Below, in pieces: positions 34,628 through 45,593 of a stretch of DNA of 64,000 nucleotides (the first letter of the stretch is position 1; every line of letters begins with the position of its first letter). The notes under the pieces are model-generated. The model was not told the origin of the DNA, made no database searches, and saw nothing but the letters and a program-made list of their open reading frames with translations. A program made the position numbers and the translations under genes. Source of the stretch: Betaproteobacteria bacterium (lineage in GTDB: Bacteria > Pseudomonadota > Gammaproteobacteria > Burkholderiales > Burkholderiaceae_C); NCBI GenBank assembly GCA_025358155.1, contig JANYKR010000173.1:1-64000 (forward strand). The letters are read 5' to 3'.

Positions 34628-37600
34628 ATGAACCTGCCTTCTTCGCCCCACGACAGCGCCAGCACGCTGGGCATCTCCGGCCGCATCGCGGCCTACTTTC
34701 AACGCGCCCGGATCACGCCGCTGCTGGCCCTGGTGGCGCTGCTGCTCGGTTTTTTTGCAGTGGGTGTGACGCCGCGCGAGGAAGAGCCGCAGATCAACGT
34801 GACGATGGCCAACGTGCTGATCCCGTTCCCGGGGGCGGCGGCGCGCGATGTCGAACAGATGGTGGCCGGCCCGGCCGAGCAGGTGTTGGCACAGATCGCC
34901 GGCGTCGAGCATGTGATGTCGGTGTCGCACCCCGGCCTGGCCATCATCACGGTGCAGTTCAAGGTGGGTGTGGCGCGCACCGAGGCTTTGGTGCGGCTGT
35001 ACGACACGGTCAATTCCAACGCCGATTGGCTGCCCAAAGGTCTGGGCGTGCTGGCCCCGATCATCAAACCCAAGGGCATAGACGACGTGCCCATCGTCAC
35101 GCTGACCTTGTTCAACCCGAACCCGGCCCCGAGCGCCGAGCCGCCACAAGCCGGGGCCAGCCGCCCTGGGGGGCCGGAGCCGAAGGCGGCTGGGGGGTCC
35201 CGGTTCACCGGGCCTTATGACCTGGAGCGCGTGGCGCACAGCATCGAGGCTGACCTGAAGCGGGTGCCGGGCACGCGCGAGGTCAACACCATCGGCGGCC
35301 CGGGCCGTGCGGTGATGGTCGAGATCGACCCGGCACTCATGTCGAGCGTCGGCGTGACGGTACCCGACCTGCGCCAGGCACTGCTGTCCGCCAACCTGGG
35401 TCTGCCGGTGGGTGAACTCATCGCGGGCAACCGCGCCGTCGCGATCGAATCCGGGCCGTTCCTGCGCCAGGCCAGCGAGGTGGCCGATCTGGTGGTGGGC
35501 GTGCGGGCGGGCAAGCCAATTTTCCTGCGTGACGTGGCCACGCTGCGCGACGGGCCCTTGCCGCCCAGCCGCTACGTCTGGCACGGCGTGGCCGCCGCAG
35601 CCAACGCCACCCAGGCCGCCAGCGCGCCGGCAGCCGCAAGCTCGGGAGCCGCCAGCCCTGCAGCCGCCAGCCCTGCTGCCGAATACCCGGCCGTCACCAT
35701 CGCCATCACCAAGAAGGCCGGTGAAAACGCCATCGACGTGGCCAATGCGGTGATGCGGCGCGTGGCGGCGCTGCGCAATACCGTGATCCCCGGCGATGTG
35801 CAGGTGGCCGAGACCCGCAACTACGGCGCCTCGGCCAACGACAAGGCGCAAAAGCTGATCACCAAGCTGCTGTTCGCCACCGCTTCGGTGGTGGCGCTGG
35901 TGTTTTTTGCCTTGGGCAAGCGCGAAGCGGCGATCGTCGGCAGCGCGGTGATCCTGACCCTCACTGTCACGCTGTTTGCGTCCTGGGCCTGGGGCTTCAC
36001 ACTCAACCGGGTGTCGCTGTTTGCGCTGATCTTTTCGATCGGCATTCTGGTCGACGACGCGATCGTGGTGGTCGAGAACATCCACCGCCACCAAGCCCTG
36101 CACCCGGGCCGCACGCTGACGCAGATCATCCCCGGCGCGGTCGACGAGGTCGGCGGCCCCACCATCCTGGCCACGCTCACCGTCATCGCGGCGCTGCTGC
36201 CAATGGCCTTTGTCTCAGGGCTGATGGGCCCGTACATGAGCCCGATACCGATCAACGCCAGCATGGGCATGTTGCTGTCGCTGGCGATTGCCTTTGTCGT
36301 CACGCCCTGGCTGGCGCGGTTGTGGATGAAGGCCGCACCCGCTCCCGCTCCGGCATCGGCACCCACACCCACCCCCGCACCCGCTGCCGATGGCAAAGGC
36401 GTTGCGCACCCCCTGCCACAGCCGGCAGCCCAGCACGGCCTGCCGGCCTGGATCACACAGGTCTTCGAGCGCATCTTTCGCCCCTTGCTCGACGAGCGTC
36501 GCGGCGGCCGCAACCGCAGCCTGTTGGGCCTGGGCGTCGCGGCGCTGATCGCCGTCTCGCTGCTGCTGCCGGCCACCGGCCTGGTCCTGCTCAAGATGCT
36601 GCCGTTTGACAACAAGTCCGAGTTCCAGGTCATCGTCGACCTGCCAGCGGGCACACCGCTGGAGCAAACCGCCGCGGTGCTGCACGAGCTCGGCAGCTAC
36701 CTGCTCACGGTGCCCGAGGTCACCGACTACCAGGCCTACGCCGGCACCGCCGCACCGATCAACTTCAACGGCCTGGTGCGGCAATACGGCCTGCGCGAGG
36801 GTGGCAATCTGGGCGACCTGCAGGTCAACCTGGTGGGCAAGCACGAACGCAAGGCGCAGAGCCACGCCATCGCCACCCGGGTGCGGCCGGCGCTGCAGCA
36901 GATCGGCCAGCGCTTCGGCGCCAACATCAAGGTGGTGGAGGTGCCGCCGGGCCCGCCGGTGCTGTCGCCCATCGTGGCCGAGATCTACGGGCCTGAAGCC
37001 GCGGGTCGGCAGCAGGTGGCCAAGGCGGTGCGGGCGGTGTTCGAGCGCACGCCGGGTGTCGTGGACGTGGACGACAGCAGCATCGCCGCCGCGCCCAGGA
37101 CGATGCTGCTGGTTGACCGCCAGAAGGCCGCGATGCTGGGCGTGCCGCAGCAGGCCATCGTCACCACCCTGCGCGCCGGCCTGGCGGGCGAGGCCACCGC
37201 CTACCTGCACGATGAGAGCAAGTACCCTGCGGCCGCTGTCCTCCAGCTGCCGCCCTCGGCCCAAGGCGATCTGAACAGCTTGCTGCAACTGGCCGTGCGC
37301 AATGCCGACGGCAAGCTCGTGCCGATCCGCGAACTGGTGACGGTCACCGACACCCTGCGCGAGCAGCCACAGTTCCACAAGGACCTGCTGCCGGTCAGCT
37401 TTGTCGTCGCCGACATGGCCGGCGCCCTCGACAGCCCGCTGTACGGCGTGTTCAAGATGCGCAGCGAGATCAACAAGATCGCGACGCCGGGTGGCGGCAC
37501 GCTGCAGGAGTACTTCATCCACCAGCCCACAGACCCCTACCGCGACTACGCGATCAAGTGGGACGGTGAATCGCAAATTACCTACGAGACCTTCCGCGAC

Positions 37601-38170
37601 ATGGGCGCGGCTTACGGTGTCGGCCTGATCCTGATCTACCTGCTGGTGGTGGCGCAATTCGGCAGCTACCTGACACCGCTGATCATCATGGCACCGATCC
37701 CGCTGACCCTCATCGGCGTGATGCCCGGCCATGCGCTGCTGGGCGCGCAATACACCGCCACCAGCATGATCGGCATGATTGCGCTGGCGGGGATCATCGT
37801 GCGCAACTCGATCTTGCTGGTGGACTTCATCAACCTGCAAGTGCGCGCCGGCATGGCCTTCAAGCAAGCCATCGTCAGCTCGGCCATCACCCGGGCACAA
37901 CCGATCGTGCTGACCGGCCTGGCCGCAATGCTCGGCGCTTTTTTCATCCTCGACGACCCGATTTTCAACGGCCTGGCGATCTCGCTGATCTTCGGCATCT
38001 TTGTCTCGACCGTGCTGACGCTGGTCGTGATCCCGATCCTGTACTACGTGGCCTACCGCCACCGGCTGAGCGCGATCACCGGGCCGGACCCGGTGGATCA
38101 GCCCGACGCCGGGCCAGCCACAGCCGCAGCCGTTTCCCCTGTTTCACCCCCATCCACCTCTGGAGCTTGA
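34628..38170 (+). CDS. RND-family efflux pump inner-membrane subunit
   Basis: An 1180-residue proton-driven RND transporter, longer than the usual about 1040. The first periplasmic block contains NVLIPFPGAAARDVEQMVAG; TM4 carries the proton-relay aspartates in IGILVDDAIVVVENIH (about 474). The C-terminal membrane block has MIALAGIIVRNSILLVDFIN and ITRAQPIVLTGLAAMLGAFF. The extra length comes from Ala/Pro-rich insertions near 322-355 and 575-605 (APAPASAPTPTPAPA). Substrate is unknown; the operon suggests a thiol, persulfide or related reactive compound. It starts 21 bp after the adaptor gene. Confidence 0.93.
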   Translation: MNLPSSPHDSASTLGISGRIAAYFQRARITPLLALVALLLGFFAVGVTPREEEPQINVTMANVLIPFPGAAARDVEQMVAGPAEQVLAQIAGVEHVMSVSHPGLAIITVQFKVGVARTEALVRLYDTVNSNADWLPKGLGVLAPIIKPKGIDDVPIVTLTLFNPNPAPSAEPPQAGASRPGGPEPKAAGGSRFTGPYDLERVAHSIEADLKRVPGTREVNTIGGPGRAVMVEIDPALMSSVGVTVPDLRQALLSANLGLPVGELIAGNRAVAIESGPFLRQASEVADLVVGVRAGKPIFLRDVATLRDGPLPPSRYVWHGVAAAANATQAASAPAAASSGAASPAAASPAAEYPAVTIAITKKAGENAIDVANAVMRRVAALRNTVIPGDVQVAETRNYGASANDKAQKLITKLLFATASVVALVFFALGKREAAIVGSAVILTLTVTLFASWAWGFTLNRVSLFALIFSIGILVDDAIVVVENIHRHQALHPGRTLTQIIPGAVDEVGGPTILATLTVIAALLPMAFVSGLMGPYMSPIPINASMGMLLSLAIAFVVTPWLARLWMKAAPAPAPASAPTPTPAPAADGKGVAHPLPQPAAQHGLPAWITQVFERIFRPLLDERRGGRNRSLLGLGVAALIAVSLLLPATGLVLLKMLPFDNKSEFQVIVDLPAGTPLEQTAAVLHELGSYLLTVPEVTDYQAYAGTAAPINFNGLVRQYGLREGGNLGDLQVNLVGKHERKAQSHAIATRVRPALQQIGQRFGANIKVVEVPPGPPVLSPIVAEIYGPEAAGRQQVAKAVRAVFERTPGVVDVDDSSIAAAPRTMLLVDRQKAAMLGVPQQAIVTTLRAGLAGEATAYLHDESKYPAAAVLQLPPSAQGDLNSLLQLAVRNADGKLVPIRELVTVTDTLREQPQFHKDLLPVSFVVADMAGALDSPLYGVFKMRSEINKIATPGGGTLQEYFIHQPTDPYRDYAIKWDGESQITYETFRDMGAAYGVGLILIYLLVVAQFGSYLTPLIIMAPIPLTLIGVMPGHALLGAQYTATSMIGMIALAGIIVRNSILLVDFINLQVRAGMAFKQAIVSSAITRAQPIVLTGLAAMLGAFFILDDPIFNGLAISLIFGIFVSTVLTLVVIPILYYVAYRHRLSAITGPDPVDQPDAGPATAAAVSPVSPPSTSGA

Positions 38171-38171
38171 T

Positions 38172-38381
38172 ATGACCTCATGGCAACTCGTTCGACTCGT
38201 CGCTGGCAGCTTCATCCTGCTGTCGCTGGCGCTGGGCATTCCTGGCAGCCCGATCTTTGTCAGCCCATGGGCGCTGGCCTTCACCGCCTTTGTCGGCGTC
38301 AACCTGCTGCAGAGCGCGCTGACCAAGTGGTGCCTGATGGAAACCATCATGCGCAAGCTTGGCGCGCGCGCCGGGGCCTGA
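38172..38381 (+). CDS. DUF2892 (YgaP-like) small inner-membrane protein
   Basis: A 69-residue protein with two hydrophobic segments (VRLVAGSFILLSLALGIPG and WALAFTAFVGVNLLQSAL). It ends KWCLMETIMRKLGAR, the DUF2892 pattern seen as the membrane part of the rhodanese YgaP. Here it is a separate gene, 1 bp after the pump gene and 2 bp before thioredoxin. The rhodanese domain is encoded three genes later. The Cys in KWCLM is conserved in the family. Confidence 0.85.
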   Translation: MTSWQLVRLVAGSFILLSLALGIPGSPIFVSPWALAFTAFVGVNLLQSALTKWCLMETIMRKLGARAGA

Positions 38382-38383
38382 TC

Positions 38384-38815
38384 ATGAATCTCGTCTGCCC
38401 GGGCTGCGGCGCCACCAACCGTGTGCCTGAAGCGCGATTGACGGACCAACCGGTCTGCGGCAAGTGCGGCATCGAGCTGATGGCGGCACAGCCCGTGGCA
38501 TTGACTGACGCGGTCTTCAGCCGCTTTGTCGCCAACACCGAGCTGCCCGTGCTGGTGGACTTCTGGGCCGACTGGTGCGGCCCCTGCAAGATGATGGCGC
38601 CGCACTTTGCCAACGCGGCCGCGCAACTGTTCGATGTGCGCTTTGTCAAGGTCGATACCGAGGCCAACCCGCAAGCCAGTGCCGCCTATGCGATCCGCAG
38701 CATCCCGACGCTGATCCTGTTTGACGGTGGCAAGGAGGTGGCCCGCCAGTCTGGCGCGATGGCCGCCGGCGACCTGGTGCGTTGGGTGCAATCCCAACGC
38801 GCAAGCAGAGGCTGA
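38384..38815 (+). CDS. trxC: Thioredoxin 2 (TrxC-like)
   Basis: A 143-residue thioredoxin of the TrxC type. Two N-terminal CxxC pairs (Cys5/Cys8 and Cys25/Cys28) form the zinc finger, and the redox motif WCGPC sits near residues 64-68 in FWADWCGPCKMMAPHF. AIRSIPTLILFDGGKEV carries the cis-Pro. It reduces disulfides or persulfides in the cytoplasm. Packed between DUF2892 and TolC with gaps of a few bp, it is probably part of the sulfur-stress response. Confidence 0.93.
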   Translation: MNLVCPGCGATNRVPEARLTDQPVCGKCGIELMAAQPVALTDAVFSRFVANTELPVLVDFWADWCGPCKMMAPHFANAAAQLFDVRFVKVDTEANPQASAAYAIRSIPTLILFDGGKEVARQSGAMAAGDLVRWVQSQRASRG

Positions 38816-38820
38816 CGGCG

Positions 38821-40209
38821 ATGCGCTGCGCCCGCTGGACACTCACTGTGGCGCTGGCCGCCGCCTGCCTGGCACCGACGGCGAGGGCCGCCGGTCTGGT
38901 CGACATCTGGCAGGCGGCCACCCAAAATGACAAGACTCTGGCCGTGCGCAACGCTGCCCATGCGGCGGCACAGCCCAAACGCGATCAGGCAGCAGCACTG
39001 TGGCGGCCCAACGTGGCCTTGAGCACGTCGGTCGGCATCGCTGGCAGCGACACCGCGACCCAGGGCGCCCAGTTCTCGGCGCCGGGCTTGGGCACCTCGC
39101 AAAACGTGGCCTTCGCCACCTCGGTCAACAGCGGCGTGGCCGGTCGCGTGGCCGTGACCCTGGCGCAGCCGCTCTACAGCCCGCTGCGCCGCGCCCAGCA
39201 GCTGCAAATCGGCCTGTCGGTGGATGTGGCCGACGTGCAATGGCTGGCGGACCGCCAGGCGCTGATGCTGCGCACCGCCGAGCGCTACTTTGACCTGGCG
39301 CTGGCCGAACAGGCGCTGCAGGTGCAGCAACGGCAGCTGGTTGCGGTGCAACGGGCCAGCGACGAAGCCCAGGACCGGTTCAAGCTCGGCGTCACGCCAG
39401 TGACCGACACCTACGAAGCCCAGGCCCGCCTCGGCAGCGTACGCGCACAGCGCATGGCGGCCGACATCGACCTGCGCCTCAAGCGACAAGGGCTGGCCGA
39501 CAGCAGCGGCCTGCCCGTGGCTGACTTGCAAGCGCGCCTGCCGCTGGGCCCGATGAACGACCCGCCCGCGCCAGATCTGGACGCCGCACTGGCCGCAGCC
39601 GACGCCGGCAACCCCGGCCTGCGCATGCGGCGCCTGGCAGTCGACGTCGCGCGCCAGGAGGCCGCCAGATACGGGCTGCGCGCCTCCCTCACGGTCGACG
39701 TGGTGGCCCAACTGGCGCAGGAGCGCCTCAGCGGCCCCGGCGACTTTGGCAACGCCAGCAACCGGTCGGGCAACCGTTCGATCGGCCTGCTGCTGAACCT
39801 GCCGCTCTTTGACGGCGGCTCGCGCGATGCACGCCAGCTGGAGGCCATGCGCCTGGCCGAACAAGCTGCCGCCGAAGTGGACAGCACCCGCGAACAGGTG
39901 GCGCAGCAGGTTCGCGCGGCCTGGCTGGGCTTGAGTGTGGGCACCGAACGTGTTGCGGCCCTGGCACAGGCGCTGCACGCCGCCGAGGCACGCAGCGACG
40001 CCACCGCGCTGGGCCGCGAGGTCGGCGACCGCACCACGCTCGACCTGCTCAACGCACAAAACGACGGCGCGTCGGCGCGCCTTGCGCTGGCGCAAGGCCG
40101 GGTGGCGCTGGTGATGGAACGCTTGCGGCTGGCCGCGCTGGCCGGCGCGCTCGACGAGCCGGAGCTGCGTGCAGCCGACGCGGACGCCGCGCCAACCCGG
40201 CTGCCGTAA
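38821..40209 (+). CDS. TolC-family outer-membrane efflux protein
   Basis: A 462-residue outer-membrane channel with a signal peptide (about 1-24, ending ARAAG) and two TolC repeats. The first has ERYFDLALAEQALQVQQRQL and RFKLGVTPVTDTYEAQARLG; the second has EVGDRTTLDLLNAQNDGASA, the usual G-x(3)-T/LDVLNAQ region. It completes the tripartite pump with the adaptor and RND subunit. It lies 5 bp after trxC. Confidence 0.92.
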   Translation: MRCARWTLTVALAAACLAPTARAAGLVDIWQAATQNDKTLAVRNAAHAAAQPKRDQAAALWRPNVALSTSVGIAGSDTATQGAQFSAPGLGTSQNVAFATSVNSGVAGRVAVTLAQPLYSPLRRAQQLQIGLSVDVADVQWLADRQALMLRTAERYFDLALAEQALQVQQRQLVAVQRASDEAQDRFKLGVTPVTDTYEAQARLGSVRAQRMAADIDLRLKRQGLADSSGLPVADLQARLPLGPMNDPPAPDLDAALAAADAGNPGLRMRRLAVDVARQEAARYGLRASLTVDVVAQLAQERLSGPGDFGNASNRSGNRSIGLLLNLPLFDGGSRDARQLEAMRLAEQAAAEVDSTREQVAQQVRAAWLGLSVGTERVAALAQALHAAEARSDATALGREVGDRTTLDLLNAQNDGASARLALAQGRVALVMERLRLAALAGALDEPELRAADADAAPTRLP

Positions 40210-40263
40210 ACCCGAACCTGCCTTGTCGCCCTGGCGGCCCCCTCAAGCTCTGGACACGCACCG

Positions 40264-40836
40264 ATGAAACCGTTCTCCCTGTTGATGGTGCTGGGCTCGG
40301 CAATGCTCGCGCAGACTGCGCTGGCCGCCGACGAAGCCTGGGTCGCCGAGGCCCGCACGGTGGCCAGCGCCATGCCGCCCAAGCTGCTGGCCGTGCTGAC
40401 CGATGCCATCGCCGCAGGCGGGCCTGAAGGCGCGATTGCGGTTTGCCGCGACACGGCCCCGCAGATGGCCAAGGTTACGTCCCAGCAGAGCGGCTGGGCG
40501 ATACGCCGGGTCAGCCTGCGCAACCGCAATCCCAAGGCGGTGCCCGACCCCTGGGAGACCACGGTGCTGGCTGATTTTGATCGCCGTGCGGCAGCGGGCG
40601 AGAGCCCCGCCACGCTGGAGCGCGCCGAGACCGTGCTGACCGACGGCAAACCGATGCAGCGCTACCTGCGCGCCTTGCCCACGCAGGCGATGTGCAGCGG
40701 CTGCCACGGCACCGCCGACCAGCTGACACCCGCAGTGGCCGCCAGGCTGCGCGAGCTCTACCCCGAAGACCGCGCCGTGGGCTACCTGCCGGGCCAGATC
40801 CGGGGCGCCGTGGCCTTGAAGCGCGCGGTGCCTTGA
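40264..40836 (+). CDS. DUF3365 (Tll0287-like) heme-binding periplasmic protein
   Basis: A 190-residue exported protein: signal peptide about 1-22 (ALAAD), a sensor-like domain (PEGAIAVCRDTAPQMAK, SLRNRNPKAVPDPWE) and one c-type heme site CSGCH at 144-148. Tll0287-like proteins bind heme and are thought to sense redox state or carry electrons. In this operon it could accept or sense electrons or sulfur species in the periplasm. Gap to tolC is 54 bp. Confidence 0.85.
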   Translation: MKPFSLLMVLGSAMLAQTALAADEAWVAEARTVASAMPPKLLAVLTDAIAAGGPEGAIAVCRDTAPQMAKVTSQQSGWAIRRVSLRNRNPKAVPDPWETTVLADFDRRAAAGESPATLERAETVLTDGKPMQRYLRALPTQAMCSGCHGTADQLTPAVAARLRELYPEDRAVGYLPGQIRGAVALKRAVP

Positions 40837-40866
40837 CCGCCAGTTCTCACTTTCGATGGAACACCC

Positions 40867-41247
40867 ATGAAAACCGCCCATGACCTTGTGCTCGCGGCCA
40901 AGCGCCGGATAACAGAAGTACCGATCGAACAAGCCGACCAAGCCCTGTTGTGGGCCGACGTGCTGCTCGATGTGCGCGAGGCGGACGAGTTCGCCAGCGG
41001 CCATCTGCCCGGTGCGATCCATGTCTCGCGCGGGCTGCTGGAGTTCAAGCTCGGCGGCACGCCATCGCTCGCTGCCCGCGACCTGAAAGTGGTTCTCTAC
41101 TGCAAGACCAGCGGCCGCGCGGCGCTGGCCGCAGTGGTGATGCAGGACATGGGCTATCTCGATGTGGTGTCCATCGCCGGGGGCTACGACGCCTGGGTCG
41201 CCACCGGCAGGCCGGTGGTCAAACCCGAACAGCCGTCCTTCGATTGA
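40867..41247 (+). CDS. Rhodanese-like sulfurtransferase
   Basis: A 126-residue single-domain rhodanese. The entry motif is LLDVREADEFASGHLPGAIH, and the active loop is LYCKTSGRAALA with the persulfide-forming Cys79, followed by IAGGYDAWVATGRPV. It moves sulfane sulfur between donors and thiols in the cytoplasm (no signal peptide). Its place between a heme protein and an AhpD-like protein, upstream of an SQR-like gene, supports a sulfide-oxidation role. Confidence 0.92.
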   Translation: MKTAHDLVLAAKRRITEVPIEQADQALLWADVLLDVREADEFASGHLPGAIHVSRGLLEFKLGGTPSLAARDLKVVLYCKTSGRAALAAVVMQDMGYLDVVSIAGGYDAWVATGRPVVKPEQPSFD

Positions 41248-41262
41248 TCCGCCAAGGTGCCC

Positions 41263-41625
41263 ATGATGAGCAAAAACTACCGCGAAATCACTGCCGAGGT
41301 GTCGGCCGGCCTGGTCAAGCTGCGCGCCGACATGCCAGAGACCCTGCGCGGCTTTTCGGCACTGGCCGGCGCCGCCGGCAAGCACGGCGCACTCGACAAG
41401 AAGACCAAGGAGCTGATCGCGATGGCGCTGTCCGTGGCCGCGCGCTGCGACCCTTGCCTGGGTTTTCATGCCGACGCCTTGGTCAAGCTGGGCTGCAGCC
41501 GCGCCGAGTTCGAGGAGATGCTGGGCATGTGCATCTACATGGGCGGCGGGCCGGCGCTGATGGTTGCCGCACAGGCCTTGCAGGCCTTTGAGCAATACGG
41601 TGGAGCCGCTCCAGCCGACGCCTGA
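41263..41625 (+). CDS. AhpD/carboxymuconolactone-decarboxylase-like protein
   Basis: A 120-residue all-helical protein. The redox CxxC is Cys62-Cys65 in AARCDPCLGFHADALVKLG, where the following His is the family's proton-relay residue. AhpD-like proteins act as peroxidase-coupled disulfide reductases, so a thiol or persulfide redox role fits the operon better than decarboxylation. I chose the ATG at 41263 with AAGGTG upstream; ATG 41266 and GTG 41257 are alternatives. Confidence 0.88.
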   Translation: MMSKNYREITAEVSAGLVKLRADMPETLRGFSALAGAAGKHGALDKKTKELIAMALSVAARCDPCLGFHADALVKLGCSRAEFEEMLGMCIYMGGGPALMVAAQALQAFEQYGGAAPADA

Positions 41626-41639
41626 GTCGGATGCATTGA

Positions 41640-42980
<1,341 letters not shown>

Positions 42981-43088
42981 ACCGGCCCGGCCTCCCGACG
43001 CTGGCCGGCCACCGTTGATCCGGGCCGACGGGGCAACCCGCCCGCTGGCAGCCGCTTACGCATCGCCTCGGGTCGGGTGCTGCCGTCG

Positions 43089-44300
43089 TCAGATCACCGC
43101 CCGTTCACGCAAGTCCGCAATCGCCGCGTCGTCATAACCCAGCGACGCCAGGATCTGCGCGGTGTGCTCACCCAGCAAGGGCGCACGCTGACGCGGCACC
43201 GCAGCAGTCTCGGTCATCCAGATCGGCACCGCAGCCACCGGCGCCGGGCGCGGCAAGCCGGGGTAATCGGTGTCTTGCAGCAGGCCCAGCGCCTGCACCT
43301 GCGGATGATCCAGTGCCTGCTGTGGCGACAACACCGGTGCGCAGGGGATCATCGCCTCACCGAAGCGGCGAACGACCTCATCGCTGCTGCGCACCTCGCA
43401 CCAGCGCGCCAGCCGCTCGGTGAGGATCACGCCGTGGCGGCCCCGCGCATCGTCGTCGGCAAAACGCGGATCGTTCAGCCAGTCGGGGTCGCCCTCCACC
43501 GGACCGCCGGGGCCGGGCAGGCCCATCAGCCGGGCCCAGCGTCGGTACAGCGGGTTGCCGGTCACCGCCACCAGTACCCAGCCATCGGTGGCGCGGCAGA
43601 TGTCGAGAGGGCCCGAGGTCTGGCCACGGTTGCCGGTGGCCACGCGGTCGGGTTGCACCACCGCCTGCTCGATCAGCGCGCCGTTGGTCACCGCCAGCGC
43701 GGTGGCCAGCAACGCGCCGGTCACCTTCTGGCCCTTGCCGCTGCGCTGGCGCTCCATCAGCGCCGCCAGCGTGCCAAAGGCGCAGTGCAGCGCGGTGCCA
43801 AAGTCGACCCAGTTCGCGGCAGCGCGGTAGGGCTCGCCGGGCTGGCCGGTCAGGTAGACCGCACCACTCATCGCCTGGCCGATCGCGTCGAAGCCGACGT
43901 TGTGCTGCATCGGGCCGACTGGGCCAAACGCGGTGTTGGTGACGAAGATGATGTCGGGCCTGATCGCGCGCAAGGTGTCGTAGTCCAGCCCGCTGGAGAG
44001 CAAAGTGGCCTGCGGCATGTTGGCGATCACCACGTCGGCGCCGGCGACCAGCTTGGCGACGATCTCGCGGCCCGCCGGCGTGGCCGGGTCCAGCGTCATC
44101 GAGCGCTTGTTGCGGTTCATCTGCAGGAACAGCGCGCCCACACCACCGCCCACTTGCGCCGGGAACCGGTCCTCGCTGCCGCCGCGCTTCTCGATGCGGA
44201 TCACGTCGGCGCCGTACTCGGCCAGCATCGCGCCCACGTAGGGGCCGGCGATGTAGCGACCAAAATCCAGCACCCGGATGCCGGCCAGCAGAGCAGTCAT
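43089..44300 (-). CDS. CaiB/BaiF class III CoA-transferase
   Basis: A 403-residue single-unit family III CoA-transferase. The N-terminus reads GIRVLDFGRYIAGPYVGAML and AEYGADVIRIEKRGG. Asp166 in ANWVDFGTALHCAF is at the position of the catalytic Asp of formyl-CoA transferase. The C-terminus ends with the usual PLLGEHTAQILASLGYDD. I chose the ATG at 44300; a GTG at 44309 is possible but has poor ribosome-site spacing. The acid substrate is unknown. It is convergent with the SQR-like gene and stands alone. Confidence 0.9.
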   Translation of the reverse strand: MTALLAGIRVLDFGRYIAGPYVGAMLAEYGADVIRIEKRGGSEDRFPAQVGGGVGALFLQMNRNKRSMTLDPATPAGREIVAKLVAGADVVIANMPQATLLSSGLDYDTLRAIRPDIIFVTNTAFGPVGPMQHNVGFDAIGQAMSGAVYLTGQPGEPYRAAANWVDFGTALHCAFGTLAALMERQRSGKGQKVTGALLATALAVTNGALIEQAVVQPDRVATGNRGQTSGPLDICRATDGWVLVAVTGNPLYRRWARLMGLPGPGGPVEGDPDWLNDPRFADDDARGRHGVILTERLARWCEVRSSDEVVRRFGEAMIPCAPVLSPQQALDHPQVQALGLLQDTDYPGLPRPAPVAAVPIWMTETAAVPRQRAPLLGEHTAQILASLGYDDAAIADLRERAVI

Positions 44301-44623
44301 GTTGAGCACGCTTTCAAGGTGAAACGGTCATCGTAGAGGCTGCGCCAGCCGCCGACCCGAGGGCTGACCCGGGTAAAACGAGGCGCTGTCACGCTGGCGA
44401 CGACGCGCCGATGCCCAGACCCTGGCTGGCGCCAGCGGCGAGAATGCCAGCCTCAGCGGTTCACGCCGCCAACCCCGGGCTGCTGCCCAGGCTGGCCCCC
44501 AATGCCCGATACGAGAAGCCATGAAATTTGAACCGCTTGTTCGAGGACAGCAGCGCCAACACGGCGTGGCGCACACGGCAGGCGCCGCATCCATCAACGA
44601 GGCGGCCCTGCTTGTCGGCGTTG
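44301..44623. other. Divergent intergenic region, no gene seen
   Basis: About 320 bp between the CoA-transferase and aspartoacylase-family starts. Reading frames here are extensions of shadows and lack ribosome sites and family similarity. An AT-richer spot near 44515-44545 could hold a promoter, but no -35/-10 pair was convincing. Confidence 0.4.
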
Positions 44624-45577
44624 ATGGCTGAGCTGCCACCCATCGAGTTGCTCGCTCCCGACATTGCCCACTGGCGCGCTGGCGGCACCGGTGTCGATTG
44701 GGTGCATGTCATCGACTCGGGCCGCCCCGGCCCACAGGTGATGGTGCAGGCGCTGACCCATGGCAACGAGATCTGCGGCGCGATTGCGCTGGACTGGCTG
44801 CTGCAGCAGCGCTTCCAGCCGCAGTGCGGCCGCTTGACGCTGGCGTTTGCCAACGTCGAAGCCTATGCCCGGTTCGACCCGGCCGACCCGTTCCCGTCGC
44901 GTTGCGTTGACGAGGACTACAACCGGGTCTGGTCCGATGAATCGCTGTCCGGCCCCGGCGACTCGGTAGAACTGCGGCGGGCCCGCCAACTGCGACCGTT
45001 TGTCGATGCCGCCGAGTTGCTGCTCGACATCCACAGCATGAGCGAGGCCTGCAGCCCCTTGATGGTGTGCGGCCGGGTCGACAAGAACGCCGCCTACGCC
45101 CGGGCGCTGGGTGTGCCCGGACATTTGCTGATCGACACCGGCCATCCGGCCGGCCTGCGCATGGTGGACCGGGGCGGGTTTGGCGACCCGCACAGCCCCA
45201 AACGGGCGCTGCTGATCGAATGCGGCCAGCACTGGGAGCGCGCGGCGGCGGCGGTGGCGATAGACACGCTGGTGCGGTTTCTGGGCCTGACCGGCCTGGC
45301 TGAGCCGGCGTGGTGGCAGGCCCGGCTGCAAGTGGCGCAACCACAGGCGCAACATCTGGTGCGCGTGACCGAGGCGGTGGTGGCGCTCAGCGCCGACTTC
45401 CACTTTCTGGTGCCCGCCGTGGGCTTGTCGGTGATTGCCGAGGCAGGCACGGCGATTGCGCAGGATGGCGAGCATGTCTGGACCACGCCCTACGACAACG
45501 CCGTGCTGGTGATGCCGGGCCTGCGCAATCTCAAGCCGGGCGGCACGGCGGTCAGGTTGGGGCGTTTCGAGGCCTGA
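44624..45577 (+). CDS. Succinylglutamate desuccinylase / aspartoacylase family hydrolase
   Basis: A 317-residue zinc carboxypeptidase-like hydrolase of the AstE/AspA family, which cleaves N-acyl amino acids or related amides. Zinc ligands are His46 and Glu49 in LTHGNEICGA and His137 in LLDIHSMSEA. A VDEDYNRVW motif (about 102-110) provides the substrate Arg/Asn pair. The C-terminal domain is a barrel-sandwich-type fold (RVTEAVVALSADFHFLVPAV). I chose the ATG at 44624; earlier in-frame ATGs add non-family residues. It is convergent with the STAND gene (16-bp gap). Confidence 0.85.
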   Translation: MAELPPIELLAPDIAHWRAGGTGVDWVHVIDSGRPGPQVMVQALTHGNEICGAIALDWLLQQRFQPQCGRLTLAFANVEAYARFDPADPFPSRCVDEDYNRVWSDESLSGPGDSVELRRARQLRPFVDAAELLLDIHSMSEACSPLMVCGRVDKNAAYARALGVPGHLLIDTGHPAGLRMVDRGGFGDPHSPKRALLIECGQHWERAAAAVAIDTLVRFLGLTGLAEPAWWQARLQVAQPQAQHLVRVTEAVVALSADFHFLVPAVGLSVIAEAGTAIAQDGEHVWTTPYDNAVLVMPGLRNLKPGGTAVRLGRFEA

Positions 45578-45593
45578 GGGCCTCCCGCTTCGC

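Noticed and set aside
33644-36103. 819-codon minus-strand frame opposite the RND genes
   Set aside because: His/Arg/Gly-rich shadow of the adaptor and pump genes.
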